From positions 248,001-312,000 of the forward strand of contig JAHDFP010000002.1 of the NCBI GenBank assembly GCA_020628095.1: a DNA stretch of 64,000 nt, read 5' to 3'. Positions 18,916-28,244 of this stretch are shown here, piece after piece. A program made the translations under genes and the position numbers. How positions within the stretch are numbered: position 1 is the stretch's first letter; each line of letters begins with the position of its first letter. The DNA is from Saprospiraceae bacterium (GTDB taxonomy: Bacteria > Bacteroidota > Bacteroidia > Chitinophagales > Saprospiraceae). The notes beneath the pieces are model-generated. The model was not told the origin of the DNA. It saw only the letters and a list, made by a program, of their open reading frames with translations, and searched no databases.

Positions 18916-19461
18916 TTACTGGATATCTTCTGTTATTATCTTGGGACCAAAACCGATAGGGTTCATACCCATTTTTTCTGGAACATCATCATCAAAGTCT
19001 TCCCACTCGATCACTTCTTGCAAAAATTCCTCTACGTATCTGATAAGGTATCCTTCTTTTAGTTCTTCAGGTCTGATGATCTCTACATTCTTAGGAGGTT
19101 TTGGTTGTCCGTATCCTTCTATATATGGATACATAATCATCACCATAACCTTCCCATTGAAAAGTTGCTGGAAGATGAGAGCGCCATTGTTTTTTATAAA
19201 AGGCCTCTTGGTTTTGTTACCAGGAAACTTCTCCGCTATTCCACTCACTTCTGTTCCCAGAGATAAGGTGATGACTTCTAGATTTTCTATGTCATCTTTA
19301 TAATCGACGTAGGCATTGAGATTGGTTTCTTTTATTATTTTCTCCAGATTGGTACGTATCATCATCTTTAGGCTACTATTCCAATCTTCTCTGTAGGACG
19401 TTGTATTGCTAAGAATCGTATTATACTTCTCTACTTTACCTATGATATTTGCTAAATCCAT
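18916..19461 (-). CDS. Conserved hypothetical cytosolic protein
   Basis: The 181-residue protein has no signal or membrane segment. The N-terminal third is helical, the middle (SGIAEKFPGNKTKRPFIKNNGALIFQQLFNGKV) looks like a beta-sheet domain, and the C-terminus is acidic (EVIEWEDFDDDVPEK). I recognise it only as a type often found beside the fused E1 gene in Bacteroidota; no function is assigned. It starts 33 bases downstream of that gene and is probably cotranscribed. Confidence 0.65.
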   Translation of the reverse strand: MDLANIIGKVEKYNTILSNTTSYREDWNSSLKMMIRTNLEKIIKETNLNAYVDYKDDIENLEVITLSLGTEVSGIAEKFPGNKTKRPFIKNNGALIFQQLFNGKVMVMIMYPYIEGYGQPKPPKNVEIIRPEELKEGYLIRYVEEFLQEVIEWEDFDDDVPEKMGMNPIGFGPKIITEDIQ

Positions 19462-19494
19462 CGTTGTGTTTGTATTATAGACGTTTTTATAATT

Positions 19495-21498
19495 TTAGTA
19501 TGAAATTAGTTTTTGTATGGCAGAATCTAATCTGCTCTTAGCTAAGAATTGTTCTTCTAAATCTTTTGCAAATGGGACTGGTGTATCAAGGCTAGCCACT
19601 CTTACTACTGGCCCATCCAGATGCTCAAAAAGATGCTCCGATATATAGGCTGATATTTCACCACCTATTCCACCGAATAAGGTATCCTCATGCAGAATAA
19701 TGACTTTATTAGTTTTGGTAACTGTCTCATCTATAGCCGCATAATCAATAGGTTGTAGTGATCTTAGATCCAAAATATCTGCCGATACTTCATTTTCCTT
19801 ACAATATTCTGTCGCCCAGTGTACACCCATTCCGTAAGTGATGATCGATAAGTCTTGTCCTTCTCTTATGAGGTGGGCTTTTCCTATTTCTATAGTATAA
19901 TATCCAACAGGAACGGAATCTGTAAGCGTCCGATACATTCCTTTGTGCTCAAAGAATAATACAGGGTTAGGATCGGATATGGCAGATAATAACAGTCCTT
20001 TAGCATCGGCCGGATTGGACGGATACACTATCTTAAGACCTGGTGTATGTGTAAACCATGCCTCATTAGTCTGAGAGTGAAACGGTCCAGCACCCACACC
20101 ACCGCCTGCGGGCATTCTGATGACGACGTCCGCACTATGACCCCATCGGTAATGTATCTTAGCCAGATTGTTGACTATCTGATTAAATCCACAAGTCACA
20201 AAATCGGCAAATTGCATTTCTACCATAGACTTTACTCCTCGCATACTTAATCCGAGAGCAATGCCTATGATAGCGGATTCGCACAATGGCGTATTGCGGA
20301 CTCTGGATTTTCCAAATTCTTCTAAGAAACCATCGGTTATCTTAAAGACTCCTCCGTAGTCTGCTATGTCCTGACCCATCAGTACCATATCATCCCACTT
20401 CTTCATTGCCACCTGTAGTCCGTCCGTTATCGCGTCTATAAATCTTAACTCTGAGCTAGACCCGTTTGGCGAATTATGATGCTCTGGGTCTATCGGTGCA
20501 TATATTTCAGCTGTTTCTTTTTCTATATCTATGTCCAGTTCTTCCGACTCTTGAGCCTTCTGCAAGTGCTCCTTGATTTCCGTTTTGATTTCCTCTCTGG
20601 TATGCTGGATGTACACTTCGTCTATAACGCCCGATTCCAAGAGGAAGGATTCATAGTTTTCTATTGGATCTTTCTTGGCCCATTGGTCCATTAGTTTTTT
20701 GGGCACGTATTTAGTCCCAGAAGCTTCTTCGTGACCCCTCATACGGAAAGTCTCGAATTCCACAAGTATGGGTCTTGGTTTCTTCCTTATCTTCTTTGCA
20801 ATGCGCTGCATGTTCTTATATACCTCTATGATGTTATTGCCATCAATTGTATAGCTTTCGATGCCGTAGCCTAATCCTCTGTCAGATAGTTTTTTGCAGT
20901 TGTACTGTTCTGAAGCAGGCGTTGATAGTCCGTAGCCATTATTTTCTATAACGAAAATGACGGGCAGATTCCATACGGATGCCACATTGAGTGCTTCGTG
21001 AAACTCACCTTCGCTCGTGCCTCCTTCTCCTGTAAAGGCTATTGCGATATTATTTTCAGCTTTGAGCTGATGAGCCATGGCAATGCCGCTGGCCACTGAT
21101 AGCTGAGGTCCGAGATGAGAGATCATCCCCCAGATCTTATAATCCTTACTTCCAAAATGAAATGATCTATCCCGCCCTTGTGTAAACCCCGCTGGCTTAC
21201 CTTGCCACTGGGCGAATAGCCTGTATAATGGCACTTCTCTAGTGGTGAAAACACCAAGATTCCTGTGCATAGGGAATACCCATTCATGCTCATTCAGTAC
21301 CGCTGTACATCCTACAGAAATTGCTTCTTGACCTATACCAGAAAACCATTTAGATATCTTTCCTTGCCTTAGCAGTGACAACATCTTCTCTTCTATCATT
21401 CTGGGTTTGACCATAGATCGATAGAGGTGTTGCAATATCTTCTTATTGAGTCCCTTAGTTTGGTAGGTGATTCTTGACATAGACTTACTCGCAGGCAT
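19495..21498 (-). CDS. 2-oxoacid dehydrogenase E1 component, alpha-beta fusion
   Basis: This thiamin-diphosphate enzyme decarboxylates a 2-oxo acid and passes the acyl group to an E2 lipoyl protein. Residues about 15-330 are the E1 alpha part, with the ThDP motif GEGGTSEGEFHEALN ending in ENNGYG. Residues about 345-667 are the E1 beta part, with MGQDIADYGGVFK, RVRNTPLCESAIIG and MPAGGGVGAGPFHSQ. The fusion is usual in Bacteroidota and is generally taken as the branched-chain (isovalerate) type, though pyruvate cannot be ruled out. E2 and E3 genes are not in the window. It starts about 56 bases after recO, at the top of a six-gene run. Confidence 0.9.
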   Translation of the reverse strand: MPASKSMSRITYQTKGLNKKILQHLYRSMVKPRMIEEKMLSLLRQGKISKWFSGIGQEAISVGCTAVLNEHEWVFPMHRNLGVFTTREVPLYRLFAQWQGKPAGFTQGRDRSFHFGSKDYKIWGMISHLGPQLSVASGIAMAHQLKAENNIAIAFTGEGGTSEGEFHEALNVASVWNLPVIFVIENNGYGLSTPASEQYNCKKLSDRGLGYGIESYTIDGNNIIEVYKNMQRIAKKIRKKPRPILVEFETFRMRGHEEASGTKYVPKKLMDQWAKKDPIENYESFLLESGVIDEVYIQHTREEIKTEIKEHLQKAQESEELDIDIEKETAEIYAPIDPEHHNSPNGSSSELRFIDAITDGLQVAMKKWDDMVLMGQDIADYGGVFKITDGFLEEFGKSRVRNTPLCESAIIGIALGLSMRGVKSMVEMQFADFVTCGFNQIVNNLAKIHYRWGHSADVVIRMPAGGGVGAGPFHSQTNEAWFTHTPGLKIVYPSNPADAKGLLLSAISDPNPVLFFEHKGMYRTLTDSVPVGYYTIEIGKAHLIREGQDLSIITYGMGVHWATEYCKENEVSADILDLRSLQPIDYAAIDETVTKTNKVIILHEDTLFGGIGGEISAYISEHLFEHLDGPVVRVASLDTPVPFAKDLEEQFLAKSRLDSAIQKLISY

Positions 21499-21554
21499 AT
21501 TCCTTATTATCCAATGTAAAGATTATCATTTTTATACATCTATGGCAAATCATG

Positions 21555-22265
21555 TTAAGAAAGTATCGTACGTAGTATTTGCAATGATTTGAGATCTGAA
21601 AACCCTTCTATATGTAACTTATAATAGGTCAATAGATCATCTAATAGTTGATTTCTTATTTCTTTGTTTATAGATGGGTTTTGACCTTTTAGTAATAGGG
21701 AAAGTATAAGGCTCTTTTGTTCATCCAATCCATATTTTTGGCTATCGCCCATTGGGACGAACTGCCCAGTATCTAAGTCAAAATGCGTATTGATATCAGA
21801 GTGGTTGTCTGTAATGCCAAATCCCAGATAGCTTGATAGTTGTATGCTAAACTGTATGGGTATCAAAGTGAATGCACCATCTCTACTATCCACTTCTATC
21901 AGAGAAGTTTTTATAAAATGATATAAGGATTCGTTCGCCTCTTTTTCTTTGATGGCATGACGAGCAAGATCTATCATATACATAGATATGGTAGATCTCA
22001 TTACATCAAAAGGTGTTTTCTGATATCTATAGGCAAATTGTCCCTCTTTGATACGGGAGAGCTTATTTTCACTGTTGTAGGCAACGAAATTTATTACATT
22101 GATCGGATTGTAAATATTGGCTGACTTGGATTTTGCCTTACGCACTCCGCTGACTATATATGAGTGCAAGCCGATGCCTTTAGAGTATATGTCTAAGATG
22201 ATGCTCGTCTCTGAGTATTTTAGACTACGCAGTACAATACCTTCAGACTTAAATGTTTTGGCCAT
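21555..22265 (-). CDS. recO: DNA repair protein RecO
   Basis: RecO loads RecA on single-stranded DNA in the RecFOR recombination pathway. The 236-residue protein has the expected N-terminal OB fold (KSEGIVLRSLKYSETSIILDIYSKGIGLHSYIVSGVRK), then the alpha-helical domain with the usual YMIDLARHAIKEKEAN segment and a C-terminal LDDLLTYYKLHIEGFSDLKS. No zinc-binding Cys4 motif is present, as is common in this phylum. It lies between the acyltransferase gene (83-base gap) and the E1 gene on the same strand. Confidence 0.88.
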   Translation of the reverse strand: MAKTFKSEGIVLRSLKYSETSIILDIYSKGIGLHSYIVSGVRKAKSKSANIYNPINVINFVAYNSENKLSRIKEGQFAYRYQKTPFDVMRSTISMYMIDLARHAIKEKEANESLYHFIKTSLIEVDSRDGAFTLIPIQFSIQLSSYLGFGITDNHSDINTHFDLDTGQFVPMGDSQKYGLDEQKSLILSLLLKGQNPSINKEIRNQLLDDLLTYYKLHIEGFSDLKSLQILRTILS

Positions 22266-22348
22266 AAGTAAGTCAGCAAGATATTATAATATCTAAAATC
22301 AGACAATCTTTGATCTATAAGGCTCTGAGTCAGTTTCCAAAAAAAATC

Positions 22349-23131
22349 CTAAATCACCTTCCTATAAAGCGTACTGATTTTTTTGACGCCTTTGCGAGCG
22401 ATAGATTTTTCTTCTGCCAGCAACCCTTTGCTTAAGATACGAGATCTATGCTTGGGCAAAATCATATCCTTAGTAAGATATAGACTTGCAAAAGGCGTTC
22501 CTTTGACATTGTAGTTTTCTCCGCCTGGCAAATAGTCGTAGCCATATCTTTCGTATAGTTTGACTTGAGCCTTGAGGCAACTAGATATAATTATATCATT
22601 ATGGATAAGGGCGTTGCCTATAGCCGATTCTACTAAGAAGATAGCATAACGCAGGGCATTAGACTTGTCAAGTATGACAAGCCTACTTGTCTCTGCGATT
22701 TTCTGAGTTGATTCGATGTCTTTTATAGATGCCTTGAGCTCTACGGGAATGTTTTCGTAGGCGCAGGTATAATTGCTAAACTGAAAGTATGGGTTGAAGT
22801 ATTGTAATCTGGCTTCTTCTGCTAGATTAATAATTTCTTCCGCAAAATGAGTGCGCTCACCCGTCACAATACGACCGTATCCTAATATGTCTCTTTTGTC
22901 ATTAGTCAATATCCAATGACGACTGTAGAGATCATAATTATCAATATCCAGATGAAGCGGATTTTTGTCTATAAAGTTTCCTAGATTAATATTGGAATAT
23001 TCTAGGTATCTGAGGTTGAAACATCTTCTGAGTGTTCTGATATCAGAGACTTCTTCGCCCCAGAATTCTGGCGTGTTTGTAGGGTGTAATGGCATGTGTC
23101 TTTTATTTGAGAACTTTAATTTAACCGTCAT
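22349..23131 (-). CDS. GNAT-fold acyltransferase of the LuxI/FeeM (N-acyl amino acid synthase) type
   Basis: The 260-residue protein looks like an acyl-homoserine-lactone or N-acyl amino acid synthase. An arginine-rich opening (IRTLRRCFNLRYLEYSNIN, near 31-49) leads to DNYDLYSRHWIL (63-74), the D..YD..S.H pattern of the FeeM group, then GYGRIVTGER, and later ETSRLVI (147 on), which matches the E.SR signature. The C-terminal part (KAQVKLYERYGYDYLPGG) is the usual GNAT end. The product and acyl donor cannot be told. No LuxR-type receptor gene adjoins it. It could instead be an ordinary GNAT, but the motif order favours the synthase group. Confidence 0.6.
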   Translation of the reverse strand: MTVKLKFSNKRHMPLHPTNTPEFWGEEVSDIRTLRRCFNLRYLEYSNINLGNFIDKNPLHLDIDNYDLYSRHWILTNDKRDILGYGRIVTGERTHFAEEIINLAEEARLQYFNPYFQFSNYTCAYENIPVELKASIKDIESTQKIAETSRLVILDKSNALRYAIFLVESAIGNALIHNDIIISSCLKAQVKLYERYGYDYLPGGENYNVKGTPFASLYLTKDMILPKHRSRILSKGLLAEEKSIARKGVKKISTLYRKVI

Positions 23132-23214
23132 ATTGTTAAAAAACTATATAAAAAACAGGCATATTGTGACATGCGTTATAGCATTATATATAGATACTTA
23201 TTGAATATAAAACC

Positions 23215-23339
23215 TTAATTACCAGATAAATGTCCCAAGAAGTACCCTTGTCAAAAGAGCTAATCAAAATAGACACTTAACACTTATTTAAGATCAGTAG
23301 TAGGGGTATGGAGAGAAACTTGGTAATTAGGTAATACCA
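23215..23339. promoter_or_regulatory. Repeated TGGTAATTA elements in a divergent promoter region
   Basis: The region between the acyltransferase and CotH genes contains TAATTACCA (23216-23224), TGGTAATTA (23321-23329) and a degenerate TAATACCA (23332-23339). The last two form an interrupted palindrome centred on GG, and the first is the inverted copy about 100 bases away. This looks like a pair of binding sites for one dimeric regulator acting on both genes, possibly with looping. Confidence 0.4.
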
Positions 23340-23369
23340 TAATCATGTATTACATCCTTAAATTGGGAC

Positions 23370-24551
23370 GTGATTTATACCAGATTTGATAATCCCATAC
23401 TTTGCAGTTATCTCTATTTCATAATTATCAGTTTGCTATTTTCATGTCGTACGGACAAGCTTCCTTCCATTGACCTGATGTCTGATGAGAGCATATCCGC
23501 AGATGTAAAAAAGCCCGTTGAGGTCAGGTATAATGATGGACATAACGAACTTGTTATGCTTGGTCATGTCAAAGCCCGAGGCGGTTCTTCTATAAAATAT
23601 GAAAAGCGATCATTCTCACTGGAGCTAGATCATAAGTACCCATTAGGTCATATAGAGTCTGATGATGATTGGATACTCAATGCCAATTACATTGATAAGA
23701 CCTTTATGAGGCATAAGATGTCTTACGATATTTTCCGACAGATGAATCCTCAAAACATAAGTCCTCTATGTGCCTACATCGCTATAAGCCTGAATAATCA
23801 GGATCAGGGTCTCTATGTGCTTATGCAGGAAATCAATGCGGGCTTACTCAAGCTAAATAGAAAAGATAAAACGGCTGTGATATATAAAGATCCGCCTGTA
23901 TTTATAAAGGAAAGGATACAGCCTCAGGAAGAGGACAATTATTACCAACAAAAGTACCCGCCAATAAGCAAAAAGAATTTATCCGATGATATAGAGGCGT
24001 TCAGGAGATTTTTGTTTGATACTGACGATAAAACTTTTGCGCAAGAAATTGATAAGTGGATAGACCTTAGGAATGTTATGGATTGGCAGCTTCTTCTACT
24101 TTTATCGAATAATTCTGATGGCATCTTAAAAAATTTTTACCTGTACAAATTGAATCAATCCACTCCTTATAAGATCGCGATATGGGATTATGATCATGCC
24201 TATGGCAGAGATGGAGATGGAGAATATAATATGCTGGAGAGAGTGTTGGATTGTAATCGTTCTGTATTATTCAGGAGGCTGAATCAGATGGGAGATTACA
24301 GTCAAGCGCTAAAAAAGCGCTATCATCAGTTAAGGGATAATGGCGTTTTTTCTTTGGAGAACTTTGATACGCATATAAGGAATAATGCCTCATTAGTGAG
24401 TGATTACTTGGAGGATAATTTTAGAAAATGGCCTGTGGGTGGCTCTTGGTACTATGATGATAAGACTTTTGACGAAGAAGTCGAGATAATGAAAAAGTAT
24501 TTTGCAATGCGCTTACCACAATTGGATGAGAGGTTTGATTACAGCCTTTGA
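23370..24551 (+). CDS. CotH-family kinase-like lipoprotein
   Basis: The start is a GTG at 23370; the first residues lead into a lipoprotein signal with Cys26 (SLLFSC). The rest is a CotH domain: GGSSIKYEKRSFSLEL, DDDWILNANYIDKTFMRHKMSYDIFR, the ATP/metal-site segment IAIWDYDHAYGRDGDGEYN near 275 and YHQLRDNGVFS near 325. CotH proteins phosphorylate spore-coat or surface proteins in some organisms; here it would face the periplasm or surface. The stop abuts the stop of recX on the other strand with no gap. Its upstream region shares the repeated elements at 23215-23339. Confidence 0.85.
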   Translation: MIYTRFDNPILCSYLYFIIISLLFSCRTDKLPSIDLMSDESISADVKKPVEVRYNDGHNELVMLGHVKARGGSSIKYEKRSFSLELDHKYPLGHIESDDDWILNANYIDKTFMRHKMSYDIFRQMNPQNISPLCAYIAISLNNQDQGLYVLMQEINAGLLKLNRKDKTAVIYKDPPVFIKERIQPQEEDNYYQQKYPPISKKNLSDDIEAFRRFLFDTDDKTFAQEIDKWIDLRNVMDWQLLLLLSNNSDGILKNFYLYKLNQSTPYKIAIWDYDHAYGRDGDGEYNMLERVLDCNRSVLFRRLNQMGDYSQALKKRYHQLRDNGVFSLENFDTHIRNNASLVSDYLEDNFRKWPVGGSWYYDDKTFDEEVEIMKKYFAMRLPQLDERFDYSL

Positions 24552-25010
24552 TTACTTTATCGTATGGATTAAGCTAAACACTAATGCTGGCTCATAACCT
24601 CTTGATATAGCATATTTAATGGATTTGTCTTTGGCCTGCACTTCATGGAGATTATTGTATTGCTCCAATTTCTTTTTCAGTATTTCTTTGATTGTTTTTA
24701 TGTATTCGTCTTCTTCGATTTCTTCCATTCCTTTTTTTATACAATAAGCAGAAACACCTTTTAGCTTCAGATTTTGAGTAATCTTATTCCGACCCCATTT
24801 TTTTATTCTGAATTTTCCTCTGGCATAAGACTTAGCGAATCGCTCTTCGTTGAGAAAATTGTCTTGTATAAGTGCTGAAATTATTTCTTCTAGGTCTTCG
24901 CCATAGACTTTTATAGAAAGTAATTTGGTGCGTACTTCTTGATGGCAGCGGTCCTGATAAGCACAGTACCTTTGTAGCTTGGCTAATGCTATGTCATTAC
25001 TTATTGTCAT
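24552..25010 (-). CDS. recX: Regulatory protein RecX
   Basis: RecX binds and limits RecA filaments. The 152-residue protein has the three-helix repeats of the family: KLQRYCAYQDRCHQEVRTKL, LIQDNFLNEERFAKSYARGKFRIKKWG and the following KITQNLKLKGVSAYCI. Length is typical. Its last base is directly next to the last base of the convergent cotH-like gene. It is divergent from mscS, with about 100 bases between them. Confidence 0.87.
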   Translation of the reverse strand: MTISNDIALAKLQRYCAYQDRCHQEVRTKLLSIKVYGEDLEEIISALIQDNFLNEERFAKSYARGKFRIKKWGRNKITQNLKLKGVSAYCIKKGMEEIEEDEYIKTIKEILKKKLEQYNNLHEVQAKDKSIKYAISRGYEPALVFSLIHTIK

Positions 25011-25114
25011 TAAGCCTCAAAAATGAATGATTCTAAATTCAAAAATTAACATATAGTTAAAACAAATAATACAACTTTGCAGTTTCGTAAATCACAAAAA
25101 TAAGTACTATACAA

Positions 25115-25939
25115 ATGGATATAGATATAGCTGCAATAACAGAGAAAGGAATAAACAAGGCTGTCGATTATGCACCAAAAGTTGCTTTGGCATTATTGAC
25201 CTTGATAATTGGTTTTTGGATAATCAAGCGCATCGTCCGATTCGCTGATCGAGCTATCAGAACAAGCGGAGTCGATGAGACATTGTCTAAGTTTTTATCC
25301 TCATTAATAAGTATTGGTCTGAAAGTGATGTTGTTTCTTGCTGTTGCAGGAATGTTTGGTGTGTCCACCACATCATTTATTGCGATTATCAGTGCTTTGA
25401 TGGTAGGAGTGGGTATGGCACTCAATGGTACCCTAGGACATGCGGCAGCTGGTGTCATGTTAATGATATTTAAGCCCTTCAAAGTAGGTGACCTGGTTAC
25501 TATAGGTGGCGGCGGAACGACTGGAACTGTCGATGCCATCAATGCTTTTAACACAACCCTAAAGACCTTAGACAACAAAAGAATCATTATCGCTAACTCT
25601 AATGTGACAGGCAACGATATAACTAATATATCAGGTCAGGGAGAAGTCGGCGTCGAGTTGACTTTTGGAATCGGATATAGTGACGACATAGATAAAGCGC
25701 GAAATATTATACTGCAAGTGGGTAACAATTGTCCTTACATATTAGATACGCCAGCTCAGGGTGTTGTCGTAGCAGAATTGGCTGATAGCTCGGTTAATCT
25801 AGCGACGCGTCCATTCTGCAAGAGTGAGCACTACTGGGATACACTTTTTTATATGCAGGAGAATGTCAAGAAAGAATTCGATGCGCGAGGTATAGGAATA
25901 CCTTATCCGACAATGGATGTCAATATGGTGAAGTCTTAA
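25115..25939 (+). CDS. mscS: Small mechanosensitive channel MscS
   Basis: This 274-residue MscS-type channel opens under membrane tension to release solutes. Three transmembrane helices lie near residues 19-38, 62-84 and 90-118, the third with the Gly/Ala-rich pore pattern (VGVGMALNGTLGHAAAGVMLM). The beta-domain signature FKVGDLVTIGGGGTTGTVDAI and the C-terminal IPYPTMDV follow. Size is close to the E. coli protein (286). It stands alone on the plus strand. AACTTTGCAG just upstream resembles a Bacteroidota -7 region but the fit is loose. Confidence 0.92.
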   Translation: MDIDIAAITEKGINKAVDYAPKVALALLTLIIGFWIIKRIVRFADRAIRTSGVDETLSKFLSSLISIGLKVMLFLAVAGMFGVSTTSFIAIISALMVGVGMALNGTLGHAAAGVMLMIFKPFKVGDLVTIGGGGTTGTVDAINAFNTTLKTLDNKRIIIANSNVTGNDITNISGQGEVGVELTFGIGYSDDIDKARNIILQVGNNCPYILDTPAQGVVVAELADSSVNLATRPFCKSEHYWDTLFYMQENVKKEFDARGIGIPYPTMDVNMVKS

Positions 25940-25950
25940 TGTATAAATAA

Positions 25951-26595
25951 TTAAAAGCCCATTTGCTCCAGATATTGAGGTAGCATTTGGGCAATATCCT
26001 TTTTTGGATTATGCTGTATGGCGTGCCACCCGTGAGAAATGGCCGCTTCGACGTTCTCCTTTAGATCATCTATAAAGACAATGTCCTGGACATTCACTCT
26101 TAGTACATCACTAACGTGTGCGTATACCTCGTCGTCTGGTTTGCGCTTATGTATCAGATGAGAGTAGAACACTTGGTCAAAAAATCGTTCTTCGTAATCG
26201 CCGATGCCATAATTTTTCTCAAGATATCTGTGTATGTATCGGAGGTGTAGATTATTGATATTGCTGAGCTTAGCGAGATTGTAATCTTTTCTCAGATGAG
26301 TAAGCATATCTAATCTATGCTCTGGCATCCCCACAAGTAGAGAATTCCATGCTCTTATCAGGTCTCTTGGATTGGCATTGGTATTATATTGTTGTAGTAC
26401 CCATAAGAAGGCTTCGTCGCTAATATGACCTCTGTCATATTTTTTGATGGCGCTAATTACATCTGCGGGCAAATGACGCGCTTCCCATCGCACACCCAGG
26501 ACTTCCTCAAAAGTATCTATGCACCTGTCAAAATCCAGATCAAAAAGAACATTTCCAAAATCAAAAATGATGGTCTTTTTATGAGGATCTAACAT
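25951..26595 (-). CDS. HAD-family phosphatase
   Basis: The 214-residue protein has all four HAD motifs: FDFGNVLFDLD (motif I, nucleophile Asp11), KLSNIN (motif II), KRKPDDEVY (motif III Lys) and FIDDLKENVEAA (motif IV). It resembles the YihX/alpha-D-glucose-1-phosphate phosphatase group by length and by DFGNVLFDLD; substrate is uncertain. It begins 3 bases after the end of the glycyl-tRNA synthetase gene, so the two are cotranscribed. Confidence 0.85.
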   Translation of the reverse strand: MLDPHKKTIIFDFGNVLFDLDFDRCIDTFEEVLGVRWEARHLPADVISAIKKYDRGHISDEAFLWVLQQYNTNANPRDLIRAWNSLLVGMPEHRLDMLTHLRKDYNLAKLSNINNLHLRYIHRYLEKNYGIGDYEERFFDQVFYSHLIHKRKPDDEVYAHVSDVLRVNVQDIVFIDDLKENVEAAISHGWHAIQHNPKKDIAQMLPQYLEQMGF

Positions 26596-26598
26596 AGC

Positions 26599-28131
26599 TT
26601 ATAGAATGGTATTCATAGTGCAATTGTCAGATACTACTTTCGCCACATCTTCTATTTTGATTCTTTTTTGCTCTAAAGTATCACGATCACGTATAGTGAC
26701 TGTATTATCCTCCAATGTGTCAAAGTCGATGGTGATGGAATATGGCGTTCCGATGGCATCCTGACGGCGGTATCGACGTCCTATGGCATCCTTCTCATCA
26801 TACTGGCAGATAACATGTCCTTTGAGCTTGTCGAAAACATCGGTTGCGGCCTTGACCAGTTCCTCTTTGTTTTTGAGCAGTGGTAGGACCGCCGCTTTTA
26901 CTGGAGCGATAGCTGGATGAAATTTCATGACCGTTCTTGTAGAGTCTTTGCCATCTGCATCTGGCACGGTCTCTTCTTGCAGAGCCAGACTGACCTGTGA
27001 TAAAAACATACGGTCACACCCTATGGATGTCTCCACGACATAAGGCACATAGCTCTCGTTATCTGCGGGGTCAAAGTATTGTAGTTTCTTTCCTGATAGT
27101 TCTTGGTGACTCTTGAGATCAAAATCTGTGCGCGAGTGTATACCCTCTAACTCTCTGAAACCAAATGGAAATTTGAACTCGATGTCGACGGCTGCATTGG
27201 CATAATGGGCTAAGTTATCATGATCGTGATAACGAAGATGGTCTTCTGGTGTCCCAATGGACTTGTGCCATTGTAGGCGCGTTTGCTTCCAGTAATCGTA
27301 CCATTTAATTTCTGATCCAGGCTTGACAAAAAATTGCATCTCCATCTGCTCAAATTCTCTCATACGGAATATGAACTGTCGGGCAACGATTTCGTTACGG
27401 AATGCTTTACCGATTTGCGCTATACCGAAAGGCAGCTTTTGTCTCGTGGATTTTTGGACATTAAGAAAGTTGACGAAGATTCCTTGTGCAGTCTCTGGTC
27501 GCAGATAGATCTTACCTTCTTCTCCTGCAATGGCACCTAGCTGTGTAGAGAACATCAGATTGAACTGTCTTACCTCGGTCCAGTTGCGCGATCCTCCCTC
27601 GGGGTCGACGATTTCCAGTTCGTCTATCAGATTTTTGAGACCTTCCATGTTGCCATCCTTCAGATGTTGGTTCATTGTGTCTATGGCATAATCTATCTTC
27701 TTCTGCCTGTCTATTATCCGTCCATTAGTTTCTCGGAACTGCTTCTCATCAAAGGCGTCACCAAATTTTTTGGCTGCTTTAGCAACATCTTTTTGGATTT
27801 TGGCTTCTATTTTTTCGGCATACCCTTCTATGAGTTGGTCAGCACGGTATCGCTTCTTAGAGTCTTTGTTATCTATTAGTGGATCATTGAAAGCATCTAC
27901 GTGACCAGAGGCTTTCCATGTCTTAGGATGCATAAATATGGCAGCATCTAGTCCGACAATATTTTGGTGCATCTGCACCATGCTTTTCCACCAGTAATCT
28001 TTGATGTTCTTTTTTAGTTCTATACCCAGCGGACCATAATCATAGGTCGCCGATAATCCATCATAGATTTCTGATGATGGGAATATAAAGCCATACTCCT
28101 TACAATGGGAAATTAGGTTTTTGAAATCCAC
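26599..28131 (-). CDS. glyQS: Glycyl-tRNA synthetase (class II, homodimeric type)
   Basis: The enzyme charges tRNA-Gly. At 510 residues it is the alpha-2 form used by Bacteroidota. Motif 2 segment FRNEIVARQFIFRMREFEQMEMQFF (near 240) and the flanking GLDAAIFMHPKTWKASGHVDAFNDP (near 60) are typical, as are YFDPADNESYVPYVVETSIGCDR and the anticodon-binding domain with AVLPLLKNKEELV at the C-terminus. A TACCTTTG -7 box lies upstream. The HAD gene follows with a 3-base gap. Confidence 0.95.
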   Translation of the reverse strand: MDFKNLISHCKEYGFIFPSSEIYDGLSATYDYGPLGIELKKNIKDYWWKSMVQMHQNIVGLDAAIFMHPKTWKASGHVDAFNDPLIDNKDSKKRYRADQLIEGYAEKIEAKIQKDVAKAAKKFGDAFDEKQFRETNGRIIDRQKKIDYAIDTMNQHLKDGNMEGLKNLIDELEIVDPEGGSRNWTEVRQFNLMFSTQLGAIAGEEGKIYLRPETAQGIFVNFLNVQKSTRQKLPFGIAQIGKAFRNEIVARQFIFRMREFEQMEMQFFVKPGSEIKWYDYWKQTRLQWHKSIGTPEDHLRYHDHDNLAHYANAAVDIEFKFPFGFRELEGIHSRTDFDLKSHQELSGKKLQYFDPADNESYVPYVVETSIGCDRMFLSQVSLALQEETVPDADGKDSTRTVMKFHPAIAPVKAAVLPLLKNKEELVKAATDVFDKLKGHVICQYDEKDAIGRRYRRQDAIGTPYSITIDFDTLEDNTVTIRDRDTLEQKRIKIEDVAKVVSDNCTMNTIL

Positions 28132-28157
28132 GCTTCTATTATTTTAATTCGAGAACG

Positions 28158-28165
28158 CAAAGGTA
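28158..28165 (-). promoter_or_regulatory. Candidate -7 box for glyQS
   Basis: Read on the minus strand this is TACCTTTG, a full match to the Bacteroidota TAnnTTTG element, about 27 bases before the ATG at 28131. The nearest TTG upstream is 15 bases away, shorter than the usual 19-21. Confidence 0.5.
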
Positions 28166-28244
28166 AGTAAAAGGGTTAATCAATCATTGATCTTGTCTCT
28201 TCAATGAGTAGCTAAGTTGACCATCATGTTACTTTTGATTAAGC

